DNA from: Immersiella caudata
Lineage: Eukaryota > Ascomycota > Sordariomycetes > Sordariales > Lasiosphaeriaceae
Assembly (NCBI GenBank): GCA_030512335.1
Contig: JAULSU010000002.1
Span: 6,262,001-6,326,000 of the forward strand
DNA length: 64,000 nt
Reading direction: 5' to 3'
A program made the translations under genes and the position numbers. Each line of letters starts with the position of its first letter. Within the stretch, counting starts at the first letter, position 1. Positions 21,217 through 31,862 of the stretch are shown here, piece after piece. The notes below the pieces were generated by a model. It ran no database searches. It was not told the origin of the DNA and saw only the letters and a program-made list of their open reading frames with translations.

Positions 21217-22255
21217 TGTGACGACCTGGGGGCCACCCTTGTGGCCGGGACGGACCGACGTGTCCCCGCAGGCGCCACAGTGTGAAACACCGTGCTGAGG
21301 CCACCCAGCACTGTGTGCTCTGTGCCAAGAACTTACTCTCTTACAGAGTAAGTTTAAACCTATAAAGTAATGCTCTGTAATCTGTAAACACCTAAGGATG
21401 GAGTAATAGATTAAAGTATAAGTTACATCATTATTAGTTAGTATAAATAACTATTATTATACTGATAATAATGTGGGGAACTTTTTATTCCTTTTATAAG
21501 TTGTTAAATTCTAGCCTCTGAGAGCGCTAAAGAGGCCCTGTATTTACAGGGCCTGCCAGTGAGGAAAGCACCGGGTACCCTGCACCTCCTGCGTACCCTG
21601 CACCTGCAGCCACCACTCACTAGCCACAATGTGGCTTCGAACCTTCTGGAATCCAGAAGGCCTCAGGGCCTTCAGAGGGCCACAGAAGGCTCTGGAAGCC
21701 CACAGGCTTCCACAACCTTCTGAGGTCACATCAGCGATTACGAGGCCTGTGGAGAGCCTCCACCATACTATTCTATTATTGTATTAGTAGTAGAAAGCTC
21801 TGGAATTTCCATTCCAGAGCTCCCACAGCCTATAACTAGCCATCTCCTCTCCTGTAATTAGCTTTCCTCTCAAGCAAGCAATCTACTTCCTTCAGTTGAG
21901 TACTACTCACTGAAGCAAGCAATTCACAAGCAATACAGTTGTCATTACAGTGCAGAGTTCACTGAAACCTTCTGTTTTACAGCGCATAGTCCGCTGTAAC
22001 TTGTCTTTTAGGCTCTGTAGTACAGGCCTTCGTTTGCTTCCTTCAGCACCTTAGTAAGCTCTGCTGTCGTACCTCACAGCGCTCCTCCGGAGCACTGTAC
22101 TCGCATTTCTTCCCCTAACCGGAGCACTGTACTACAGGCTCCCACAGGCTCTCAGGTGCTGTAATACAGGCCTGTAGAGTGCTACAAAGCAACAATAGTT
22201 AATCTAAATACTAATTAACGCTGGCTTTTTTACAGTATAATAGAGTGTTGCGCGA
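21217..22255 (+). mobile_element. Probable solo LTR or LTR-element remnant
   Basis: About 1 kb with no coding capacity starts TGTGACGACCTG. Its first 30 bp recur inverted at 60295-60324 with 28 of 30 matches. The region is a patchwork of short repeats and palindromes (for example CCTTCTGGAATCCAGAAGG near 21640), an AT-rich block at 21340-21500, and a pyrimidine-rich block. That composition is LTR-like. The right end near 22255 is a guess: I could not identify a CA terminus with a matching target-site duplication. Confidence 0.45.
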
Positions 22256-22275
22256 CCCAATGTATCCAATCTCAT

Positions 22276-23515
22276 TTAACTTTCGAAACTAATGCTACCC
22301 CCCCTCTTCTCTACCTTCTCTGCCGAATGAGCAACATCCACGTCTCTGCTTTGGCTGTCTTCGACGCTCACTTGGGTATTGTCCCTGCTCGACAAGGAAA
22401 TGTGGTATAGCGACGCCCGAATCCTCGCCATGCCCGGCATGCTTCTTGCTGTCCCCGAGCTCATGGCAGCCCTAGTACCTCTCTTACTGGGCAACGATAG
22501 CCATAACCTGCGGAGGAGTGGTCGCAGTGTGACGATGCAGGCGCAGGCGATGCCGAGATTCGCTTCTATCACGCCGTAGACACCGCTTGGGACCTTGTCC
22601 CATGTGGGGTCCTGCGAGGTGGCGGATGGGACGAGAGTTTGTAGGCGTAGGGACGCAACAACGATGGCTCTGTGAAGGTTAGTGTCAGAAAACTCGGGAT
22701 CAAAAGGTGAGTGAGACTCACGCCCCTCCAAAGGCTAATGCCACGCCGAAGAAGAACCTCTGCTGAAGAGGAGCAGAGGAATGTCGAAGTATCACCAGCG
22801 GCCCAAACAGAATAATCAGGTCCATAGCAATGTTGAGCGCCTGGGAGGCAAAGAAAAAAGCAGTGCTGTTGATACACCGCGCGCCGGGATACCTTGGATT
22901 CCAGTGGGCCTCAAAGGGCAAACAACGCAGCAGGGAAGCGACCTGCATGGCCATGTAGGCTGTGATGATGATGGCCATGATGACGAAGCATAATTTCTTT
23001 TCCCACGGGAGCGTTGCGACGCGGGAGTACTGGAGCATGATGGACATTTTGAGGAAGAAGTGCGCCAGGCCGTAGAATTGCATGACGCCGATTTGGTTCT
23101 GCTCGGGTGTTTGGGTGAGCATCTGTCTTCCATCTTTGGTTGATGGAGGTAGATGGGATCACGCGTACCTTTAGAATCGCGGTGGCCTGCGCGGGGCTCA
23201 CAGTCTCAATATGGCGGCCAGCGCCCTCGATAACAGCTGAAGAGGTCAAAACCTGACATTGCTGCGGAATTCATGGTACTACTTACTGATCCCTACAAAA
23301 ATGGACATGGCGATGGAGCAGGCGAGGGCGGCCAGGATGCTGTAGTCTTCCCAGAAGCGTTTCTTGATCAGGACGAAGCGCGTGTAGACGCGCATTGCTA
23401 CGACGACGGCGGCAATCGCAGGGCCAGCTGCGAGCGCCGCGACGAGCTCTGGAGCGCGTGTTTCATGACGACGGTCTGGGCTCAGCGGTATGGATGAGTT
23501 GGTGGGCGTCGACAT
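22276..23515 (-). CDS. Fungal rhodopsin-like (SAT4/PTH11-type) 7-TM protein
   Basis: This is a predicted seven-helix membrane protein of the fungal rhodopsin-like family, 363 residues. Four exons, 23515-23287, 23236-23169, 23122-22722 and 22669-22276, have consistent phases and GT..AG borders. Helix 1-2 text reads LAAGPAIAAVVVAMRVYTRFVLIKKRFWEDY, with the hallmark R-x-Y-T-R and the W-x-D-Y. The second exon holds the loop GAGRHIETV. Later come HFFLKMSIMLQYSRV, the Cys-containing loop CLPFEAHWNP, the helix after CINSTAFFFASQALNIAMD, and RLWLSLPSKR after the last helix. The ~80-residue tail is polar. Relatives include PTH11-like receptors and proteins found in secondary-metabolite clusters. The ligand and role of this one are unknown. 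Confidence 0.88.
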
Positions 23516-24419
23516 GATGGCCGGCGGCGGCGAGCCTTGAGATGCAGCATCGAGCCGTGGGATAACGCGGCTGGTAGCGAGCGACGATGCCGGCCCGAAA
23601 CGATTGAAGCGATTGCAGCGAAGCCCAAACCCCGCCGTCGTCTGGATCGGAAGGGAGGGCGCTCGTATATCAGGAATATTGTGCTGTTGTCGATTTCTCC
23701 TCCGGCGAATGCAACCGCTGTGACGGATGTGATGGGGTTGTTTACTGGTGAAAAAAAAAAAAAAAACTCTGTCCGTTCCGAGGCAATTCCCCAAACCGGG
23801 TGTTCGGGTAGTGGAAGACGCTACTGCAGGTCGATCACAAGCCTTCAAAGGCTTGACTCGGGTCTTGGCTCGCCGAGATTGGTTGGCCCGAGCTTGCCCA
23901 GGGGTCTGCTGGCCGAGAATGTATCCATGTTCCTGCTGAGGGTTGTTGGAGAAGAGAGTAAAGTCGTCTCTACTCCGGACCTTGATAAGTCGACAAGTAA
24001 CAACGATGTGGACCCGCATGCTTGAATTTCTTGTTCACTGAAGCTGCCGCTTTCAGTCCAACGGATCCGGCGGGGTTTAGAATACGACGTCGTCGTTGGT
24101 GGGTCCACCAAGGCCCCGCATTGGGGGGAACGGTTCCCATTGGTGTTGATGAACAGGACCTGTGCCTCAGGAGAAGGAGACTGGGAGCTGATCAACAGTG
24201 ATGAAATCACGCTTCAAGGTGAGTGTCCTTCCTCCAGGAAAAACATCGACGGTATCCTTTGAACCAGCTATAAAACCAACATTGATAACGTGCATAAGTG
24301 TCACTTCCAGCATCCGAGTGCTCTCTCTTTATGGTTGAACACTGAATGGGATGGAACTGACAACAAGAAACGTCTCACATTAGCTGGCTACCTGATAATA
24401 TACAAGCTTGGGTTGTATT
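23516..24419. other. Intergenic with A16 tract
   Basis: No gene is recognised in 0.9 kb. A homopolymer of 16 A lies at 23751-23766. A 119-codon minus-strand frame reaching past 24010 is not supported by any motif. Confidence 0.4.
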
Positions 24420-25103
24420 TCATGCCCTGCCAGAGCTGATGACCTGATCCCCCTCATACTTTGGCTTCTTGCTGCAGGTACACTTGAACTGGCCCAGACA
24501 GCCCCGGTCATCACAATAATCCCAGTTTGCTTCACAAGATCCTCCATCACAGTTTACATCGCATTGGTCAAAATACAGATACTCTTGGCCGTGAAAGCAC
24601 CCCATGATCCGAGGTTTCTTGCCACAATCGCATCGGTATCTGTCCCGACAGGTAGGTGAACAGAAAAAGTATCTGTTGGTGACGCAGGTGCCGTAGGCGC
24701 ATTCGCTTGCGCAGATGCCCCCAGCAGAATGGACCTCGTTGTGGTTGCACCGCTTCGAATAGATAGGCCCCGGAGGTGGCTCCTTGTTGCAATCACACTC
24801 GTATTTTGTGACGCAGCCGCGCTCATCACACATTTCCTTGGCCTCGCAAGATCCGCCTGGGCATCGAAATTGGCAAGAGTCCAAAGACCTTGCCAGGCGC
24901 TGGTTCTCGCATCGAGGTTTGCGGGGATAGCCGGGAGCATAGCTGTGCCTTGAGGTCAAAAGAGATCAAAACGAGCAAATGGTAAATATGGAAGGGACTC
25001 ACCCAGCTTGCATGTGCTGGTATCGTATACCAGTGAAAAGAATAAGTGCAATAATAGTCCACAAACAGAGGAAAACGGCTGACCTAGCCGCAGGACTATA
25101 CAT
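24420..25103 (-). CDS. Membrane-anchored/secreted protein with three 8-Cys repeats
   Basis: This novel-looking protein has 207 residues in two exons, 25103-25003 and 24942-24420 (60-bp intron, GTGAGT..CACAG). Residues 1-34 form a short head plus one hydrophobic segment (VFLCLWTIIALILF), a signal anchor or uncleaved signal peptide. The rest is three tandem repeats, each with eight cysteines in one pattern: C-x11-C-x3-C-x4-C-x(5-7)-C-x(3-4)-C-x5-C-x-C, ending KEP or KKP. The key texts are GGSCEA (repeats 1 and 3) or YGTCVT (repeat 2), and CDERGC or CDDRGC. The constant C-x11-C-x3-C-x4-C and C-x5-C-x-C spacing argues for a disulfide-rich domain duplicated within the gene. I recognise no named family. 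The topology places the repeats outside the cell or in the secretory lumen. An adhesin, an effector-like protein or an inhibitor are possibilities. Confidence 0.75.
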
Positions 25104-25563
25104 GACGTCCTCAAGAAGAATAGTTGCCGCAACACGGCTTTTGCGTCTTAAGATACGAATATTTTCATGGCAGAAATTCAAGGGCACTTCCCCGATGCTC
25201 AAGAGATCAAAAAGCGGGGAAGCGTTTCAACTCCGAGTCTGGGACATTGGTTTTTCCTCTCCGAGGGGTATACCGCACGGGCGTCCCTATCGGGATTTCG
25301 AGATTACTCGGGTGCCCTCCAGTCGCCCAAAACGACCAGCTGAATCTTCTCGTTGCGGCAGAGTACCTTTTTAATCTCAACAAACGCCCCTTTGCACTTG
25401 CGATGTTTGGAAGGTGCTTGGCAACGAAGTGTGGAAATTCTGCGTTGACGCGGGCACGGACCAATTGGTGAGCCGGCCTGGACGTATGTGGCTCCACAGC
25501 GCCGCCAAAAATGCGGTGGCGCCCGACCTGCTTGGTTCCCCCAGAACAACCACGTCGGCCACG
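25104..25563. other. Divergent intergenic region
   Basis: These 460 bp separate the cysteine-repeat gene and the HNH gene, which are transcribed away from each other. The plus-strand frame of the HNH gene is open back to 25414, with one weaker in-frame ATG at 25486. No other feature is seen. Confidence 0.4.
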
Positions 25564-26466
25564 ATGCGATTGCGTCCCGCTGCCAACGAGCCTGGTGATG
25601 TGGTGGCGCAGCGGCCCCGCAGGATCGATTTCCTCCACCCTGGCTACGGCGGGCGCGCTGTGCTTCTGTCACTGCCCGCGCTTGACGACGGCGGCATCCA
25701 TTTCGACACGGCGCTGGTCGCCTGCGGCCTCATTGCTGGCAACCGGTGGGGCGACGGCTTCTTCTCGTCGGACCCCAGCGGCAGCCCCGCGGACGCGGTA
25801 GAGCGCCCCCATGACGACATCTTGCGCGGGCCGCAGTACTTTTTTTGCCTGCCGGGTCCACTCAACCCTCCATACCCCGTCGTCCCGCGCTTTTCGCACT
25901 GGCGCTTCCCGCACGGCAACTTGCCCCCGCCGTGGCAGCAATGGACGGCCGCAGCACGCTCAGGCCGAGACGCTGAGGCGGCGGCTCGCCGTTGCGTGGT
26001 CTCCAACTATGCCGACGGCCTGGAGATGGCCCACCTCCTCCCTGCTGGTGAGGACGACTGGTGGCTCTCCAACCAGATGCAGCAGTACTCGCCCACCCAG
26101 CTGTTCTCTAGCGACCCTATCGACGGTCCTGCCAACCTCTTGACGCTGCGCGCCGACCTGCACCGCGTCTTTGACGAGAGACACTTCTGCTTCGTTCCCA
26201 AGGAGGATGCAGGCCAAAGCAGCCACAGCAGCTGCAGCAGCCCGCCTCAGCTCGTCCTCCACGTCTTCAATTCCACGCCCAGCGGGCAGCTCCCATCCCT
26301 CTGGCACAACCGCCCCCTCCACCCAGTCCCCCCGACCGTGGCTGTCGAGTGTCTCTTTGCACGGTTTGCCTGGACCGTTCTGAGCCCCCGCGTCTTCGAC
26401 ATATTCCTCCCCTCGACGCCCGTGCCAAGGCGCTTACTGCTCTGGAGCCGCGACAAGTGGGAGTGA
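25564..26466 (+). CDS. HNH-endonuclease-domain protein (HNH_2 type)
   Basis: This is a predicted nuclease-fold protein of 300 residues. The N-terminal part (RIDFLHPGY, then LLSLPALDDGGIHFDTALVACGLIAGNRW) is the conserved head of fungal HNH proteins. The HNH core is CVVSNYADGLEMAHLLP, then a spacer, then DGPANLLTLRADLHRVFDERHF, giving the AH, N and H metal-site residues in order. I start at 25564 because its ATG has A at -3; 25486 is the alternative. The frame stops at a TGA (26464), yet the same frame stays open for another 93 codons and carries a plausible basic tail (ARSRSPRKRS, GRSRKRRRY). The gene may therefore be truncated by nonsense, or a 42-nt segment around the stop may be spliced out. 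These proteins are abundant in fungi and of unknown role. Confidence 0.78.
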   Translation: MRLRPAANEPGDVVAQRPRRIDFLHPGYGGRAVLLSLPALDDGGIHFDTALVACGLIAGNRWGDGFFSSDPSGSPADAVERPHDDILRGPQYFFCLPGPLNPPYPVVPRFSHWRFPHGNLPPPWQQWTAAARSGRDAEAAARRCVVSNYADGLEMAHLLPAGEDDWWLSNQMQQYSPTQLFSSDPIDGPANLLTLRADLHRVFDERHFCFVPKEDAGQSSHSSCSSPPQLVLHVFNSTPSGQLPSLWHNRPLHPVPPTVAVECLFARFAWTVLSPRVFDIFLPSTPVPRRLLLWSRDKWE

Positions 26467-26748
26467 CAGGCCGAGACCGCCAGCCCCGAGATTTGCAGGA
26501 CTATGTGGAAAAATGCCAGGTCGCGCTCTCCTAGGAAGAGAAGCGCACCGAGGTCTGCCGATGACGCCGGTGTTGATGAGTGCCCCAGTCTGTCGGACGC
26601 TGGCCTCTCTGCGAACGATAGCTTGGGGGACTATGAGGTCGATCCCTGTCGTCGGCAAGAGGAGATGCCTCGGGGACGGTCGCGGAAGCGGAGGCGGTAT
26701 GGCGCGGAAGACGAACAAGGCTACAAGGATGGTCCACTCTGCTCCTGA

Positions 26749-27367
26749 AACTCATTTCCGTCCCAGCCGGCTCACACAGAAGGCACAGCGTCACAGTAGA
26801 GGCCTACATTCATTTAGGCGGCCGAAATGAGACCATCGCGCAGCTGTCGAACAAACAAAGGCACACACGGGACCAAAGACTTGGCAGGGACTAGTTATAC
26901 CCTTAGTAGGTGTCAATTCTTGATTGCAACGCGGAAAGGACCGAGATGCTCAAACCAGTTGGCTGCAACCGAGTCTTTTGAATCTTTCGGGCCGTTACTT
27001 TGTTCAAGATCCACTGTCCTCCGCCTCGGTTCTATCCGCATCCTCGGAATGCAACCCTGGCCCCATGGACCAAACTGGAGATATAAACGCTGCCCCATCG
27101 CGGGGAAGTTTGACGTTGAAGATTGACCAGAAGTCGGCGCTTCTCTTCCCCGCATTCGGTCCTTTCAACGGTGCGGGCTCCGCGCAATGCAACACCTCCC
27201 CCAAGAGGCTCAAATCCAGGAAAACCGTCGGACACGAAAAGGCGAGTGGCGACACACGTCATGTCACACAAACGGGCGATGAAATACCCGACGTCCCGCC
27301 TGTTAAACCTGAGTTCTCTCCTCCTCATCGGTGAAAATACACCCGTTTTGTCAGACATCACCCGACA
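26749..27367. other. Intergenic, promoter of GH31 gene
   Basis: No gene is seen in 0.6 kb. A GATATAAACG stretch near 27080-27089 could be a TATA box for the alpha-glucosidase gene. Confidence 0.4.
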
Positions 27368-30182
27368 ATGGCTCTACGCCTCCTCACCGTCGGCCTTCTC
27401 GCCGTCTCGGCTCTGGCACAGGACCTCGTGTACCCGGAATACGACAAGCTCGCCAAATGCCCCGGATACAAGGCATCCAACGTCAAAACCTCCGCCACAG
27501 GCCTAACCGCGACCCTCACCCTCGCCGGAACCCCCTGCAACGTCTACGGCGACGACCTCCGCGAGCTTCTCCTCGAGGTCTCCTACGAAACCGACTCCCG
27601 TCTGCACGTCAAGATCCAAGACCCCGCCAACAACGTTTACCAAGTGCCCGCCTCCGTCTTCCCCCGCCCGTCATCCAAAGGATCCCGCCATCCCAACCTC
27701 AAGTTCAACTACAAGGCCAACCCCTTTTCCTTCTCCGTCACCCGCGTCGGCACCAACGAGGTCCTCTTTGATACCTCTGCCGCCTCCCTCATCTTCGAAT
27801 CGCAGTACCTCCGCTTGCGCACCAAGCTGCCTGAGAACCCGAATCTCTACGGTCTAGGCGAGCACTCGGATCCCTTACGCCTCAAGACATCGCGATATGT
27901 GCGTACGCTTTGGTCGCAGGACTCGTTTGGTGTGCCGGATAATTCCAACTTGTACGGCAACCACCCGGTGTATTTTGAGCATCGCAGGACGGGAAGCCAT
28001 GGTGTCTTTTTCCTCAACTCGAATGGTATGGATGTTGTCATCGATAAGGACCAGGCTGGCACCCAGTATCTCGAGTACAACACCCTGGGTGGCGTGCTCG
28101 ACTTTTGGCTCTTCGCTGGTCCGTCACCCGTCGAAGTCGCCAGGCAGTATGCCGAAGTGGCAGGCTTGCCAGCCATGATGCCCTACTGGAGTCTGGGCTT
28201 CCACCAATGCCGCTACGGCTACCAAGACGCCTTTGAAGTCGCCGAGGTGGTGTACAACTATTCCGTCGCGGGGATCCCGCTCGAGACCATGTGGACCGAC
28301 ATCGACTACATGGACCGCCGCAGAGGTTTCTCCCTCGATCCTCAGCGCTTCCCCAAGGACATGATGAGGGGCCTGGTCGACCATTTGCACTCCAAGGGGC
28401 AGAAGTACATTCTCATGGTCAACCCGTCGGTTGCGTACCAGGACTATGCGCCCTTCCAACGCGGTGTCGAGCAAGACATCTTCCTGAAGCGCGCGAACGG
28501 AAGCATCTGGAAGGGGGTCGTGTGGCCTGGCGTGGTTGGGTTCCCGGATTGGTTCCATCCGAATATCTCCAAGTTTTGGAACAACGAGTTTGACGTCATG
28601 TTCAACCCTTCGACGGGTGTCGATATTGATGGGCTTTGGATCGATATGAATGAGCCGTCGAACTTTCCGTGCTTCTTCCCCTGCGATGATCCGGATACAG
28701 CCGCGATTAGGTTCCCGCCTAAGCCGCCTGCTGTGCGTGAGCCTCCGCGGGCGCTTCCTGGGTGGCCGAGGGAGTTTCAACCTGGTGGGAATGGCAAGCG
28801 GGAGGCTCGGGATGTTGCTTTGGGTCAGGGTTTTGCTATCCGCGGCGCTGTCACGCCGAAGAGGCATGTCCTCCCCCCTCGTCAAGAATCCGGCAAACAG
28901 CTGGGTCTTCCCGGTCGGGATCTTCATTATCCGAAGTGTAAGCCCTATCATTTTCTTCTCCTAACGTTCCATGCTGGAAATTCTAACCCCTTCAGACGCA
29001 ATCCACAACCGCGCAGCCTACAACACCCTCTCCAACGCGGCGGCAGGCGGCCTCTCCAACAAAACGATCAACACCGACGTCCGCCATCACAACTCCCTCG
29101 CAGAATACGACGTCCACAACCTCTACGGCTCCATGATGTCCACCCAATGCGCCGCCACCATGCAACACCGCCGCCCCTCTCTCCGCCCCTTCATCATCAC
29201 CCGCTCTACCTTCGCCGGCGCCGGCCGCTCCGTCGGGAAGTGGCTAGGCGACAACTACTCTTCGTGGTGGCACTACCGTCTCTCCATCCGCTCCATGTTG
29301 GCCTTTGCATCCTTTTACCAAATACCCATGGTCGGCGCCGACGTGTGCGGATTTGCAGGGAACACGACCGAATCCCTGTGCGCTCGCTGGGCTATGCTCG
29401 GCGCCTTTGCGCCATTCTATCGGAACCATGTTGAGTACATGCCTAGTATCTCGCAGGAGTTTTATCGCTGGGATGTAGTCGCGCGGGCGGCAAGGAAGGC
29501 GATTGAGATTCGGTATCGGTTGATGGATTATATATATACGGCGTTGGAGGGGTAGTCGAGGAATGGCACGCCGACTGTTCTGCCCATGTGGTTTGCTTAT
29601 CCGAAAGACGAGAATACGTTTGGGCTGGAGGAGCAGTATTTCTATGGGGAGGGGTTGTTGGTTGCGCCGGTTGTAGAGGAAGGGGCGACAAGTGTAGAGG
29701 TTTATTTGCCGAGGGATGCGTTTTATGATTGGTATAGTGGGAAGAGGATTGAGGGGCAGGGGAGGAAGATTAAGGTGGAGGGGGTGGGACTGACGGATAT
29801 CCCGCTGTACCTGAAGGGTGGGGTGATTGTGCCGTTGAGGACGGAGGGGGCGATGACTACGGATGAGCTGAGGCAGAGGGACTTTGAGCTGGTTGTTCCG
29901 GTTGGGAAGGATGGCACGGCAAAAGGGAGGCTGTACATTGATGATGGAGTCAGCTTGGTGCAGAAGGGGGTTACGGATGTCGAGTTCAAGTACGCCAAGG
30001 GCAAGCTGACGGCCAAAGGTAAGTTTGGGTTTGGCGGGAAGCTCAAGATAAAGAAGATCACGATTTTGGGTAAGGGGGAAAAGGGGAAGAAGGGGAAGAG
30101 GGATGAGAGCGAGGAGGTCAGCGTGCAGGTTGATCTGCCCCTGACGCGCGAGTTTGAAATTGATTTGCCCGAGTTGGAGTAG
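27368..30182 (+). CDS. Secreted alpha-glucosidase (GH31) with internal TAG
   Basis: This is a predicted extracellular alpha-glucosidase releasing glucose from malto-oligosaccharides. A signal peptide (ALRLLTVGLLAVSALAQ) starts exon 1 (27368-28937). A 58-bp intron (28938-28995) ends at CTTCAG and exon 2 runs to 30182. Full length would be 918 codons, normal for the family. The catalytic nucleophile lies in DGLWIDMNEPSNF and the acid/base in WLGDNYSSWW. RSTFAGAGR, YQIPMVGADVCGFAG and AMLGAFAPFYRNH are all intact. At 29553-29555 the frame has TAG where homologues continue (...YTALE-x-x-SRNGTPTVLPMWF). The following 209 codons remain open and homologous (C-terminal beta domains). One substitution, for example CAG to TAG, explains this. 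The encoded protein would lack the end of the catalytic barrel and the C-terminal domains, so it is probably a young pseudogene, unless the base is an assembly error. Confidence 0.85.
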
Positions 30183-30226
30183 ATTGGGAAGATTTGGGCG
30201 ATATCCAGGTCGCCTGATAATATTTG

Positions 30227-31060
30227 TCAATCAATCCCCTCATCATCACCACTTCGGTGCTCCTTCGCCCAGTTAAAAATGATATCCCAATCCCGACATT
30301 GATGCTCCACTCCCCAGCCATCCACACCCCTGGCCAATTTTCCATCCACCATCCTTGCCCTTTCCAGGGCAGTGTCCCCCGCACACATGATGGCTTGTCG
30401 GATGTAGTCAAAGCAATGGTAGATGTGGTAGCCCCTTACATGCTCCTCACCAAGCGCAAACCTCAAATACTCCTGGTCATTTTTCCCCTCGTACCAGTCT
30501 TGCAATCGGGACATTCTGGATTTTATCGCCGCTAGGCAATGCAGCTGGTGGAAGACGGAAAGTGTGTACTCCTCGGCGCCGGGGCGGGCAGCATCATTTA
30601 GGGGGTATCCTCCCGAGATATTCCATGCTGGTGGATCGTCCACTCGGATGTGGCCTTTTCCAGGCGGCGAGAGTTTATGCCACGGGCTCTCAACCATGTC
30701 TGGTCCAAAGGGGTCCTCGTCGAAGCTGGCATCGGGTTTGAATATGATGGTTTTGTGCAGGACTGACTATGTCAGTTCCATCAGTCAACAGAGCGAAAGG
30801 AACAGGATCATACCTTGTCCAATCATGGATTGGGATCGCGGAAAAGTATCAATTTTCAATTCAGGGGCAGATGAATGCCTGCCAAGACCGAAGGAGATGA
30901 GGAATAGCACCGTATACGAGAAGATATGCGCGAGGAGGCGCCAGGGTCTCCATTCTTGGCTGTGAAGGTGGTGAACATGTTCGGATTCAATCTCGTTCTC
31001 TTCTTTTGGGAGAAATGAAGCCGACTCGGCGTCTGCGAATTTATGCTGGAGATCAGACAT
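30227..31060 (-). CDS. UstYa-like (DUF3328) oxidase family protein
   Basis: This is a 260-residue predicted single-pass membrane protein of the UstYa/DUF3328 family, whose characterised members oxidise or cyclise ribosomal peptides (ustiloxin, cyclochlorotine-type pathways). Exons 31060-30814 and 30762-30227 join in phase 1 across a 51-bp intron. The N-terminus is cytosolic and polar (MSDLQHKFADAES), followed by one helix (LLAHIFSYTVLFLISFGLG). Both hallmark HxxHC motifs are present: FHQLHCLAAIKSRM and YHIYHCFDYIRQAIMCAGD. These are thought to bind metal. I saw no KEX-repeat precursor peptide gene next to it in this window. It therefore looks like an orphan family member or part of a dispersed cluster. 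A TATA-like ATAAATA lies about 165 bp upstream. Confidence 0.9.
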
Positions 31061-31862
31061 TTCTGCGCTCCTGGATCTGGTGTTCGTGTCGTTCAGTGGT
31101 CTCTATTTCGGTCATAATAGCATCGTCGCGCCGTGAATTACAAAGAAAAGCAGCGATGTGAGGGCGCGATGTGAGGGCACGAGTGAGCGATGGACAACGC
31201 AACCCAGAGAACCGGGATACCGAGCATAAATACTTGGCCACGTAGCCAAACACGTGCTCAAGTCAATCAAGCTTCATCTCGGGAATAGCCGAGACGTTTA
31301 GAAAGAGTGTGCAGACTGCCTAGTCGCGTCAACAGAGCTCTGAGTTCTCATTTAGCCTGACTGGGTAAAATCCAGGTATACTCATCATAGTCCTTGCCAC
31401 CCCACCATCTTTCTAATCCATGGCCACAACAGTATTGTGGCGGCATGAACGCTAGGCACCTGCGTATTCGACATCACAACGCCAGAGCCTGGTGCTGTCA
31501 ACAACAAAACGTGAGCAAAAGGAAAACACGGTGAGTGGTATGGTATTGGGCGTCGGTCCAAAAATTTGGCGGGCCAATGAAATTGTCATGATTGTGTCGT
31601 GGGGGCGTTGAGGCGGCCCTTGGCGGTGTGATAACGCTAGTGATTGCCTGGTGAGCGGTGAACAACTGTCTCACATGCTGCAGTGGGCTGCACCTTCCTG
31701 CTCTCTTCCATTGGTGACGGCGCGGACCCGATGTCATTAAAGCTCGGCCCCGAGCGGTAAGTTGAGTTCAAAAGGTCGAAAGATCCTGCAGCTGAATCTT
31801 CAGAGCCTGCTGCTGCAACACCGCTCATATGAGCACTTTGCCGTACTCCCAGTTGATGAACC
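31061..31862. other. Divergent intergenic region
   Basis: These 0.8 kb separate the UstYa-like gene and the hydrolase/ubiquitin gene, which diverge from here. No motif-bearing frame is seen. Confidence 0.4.

Noticed and set aside
21217..22255. Complete LTR with defined target-site duplication
   Set aside because: I could define the left end by its match at 60295-60324, but not the right end. No 5-bp duplication was found, so only a probable LTR is reported.
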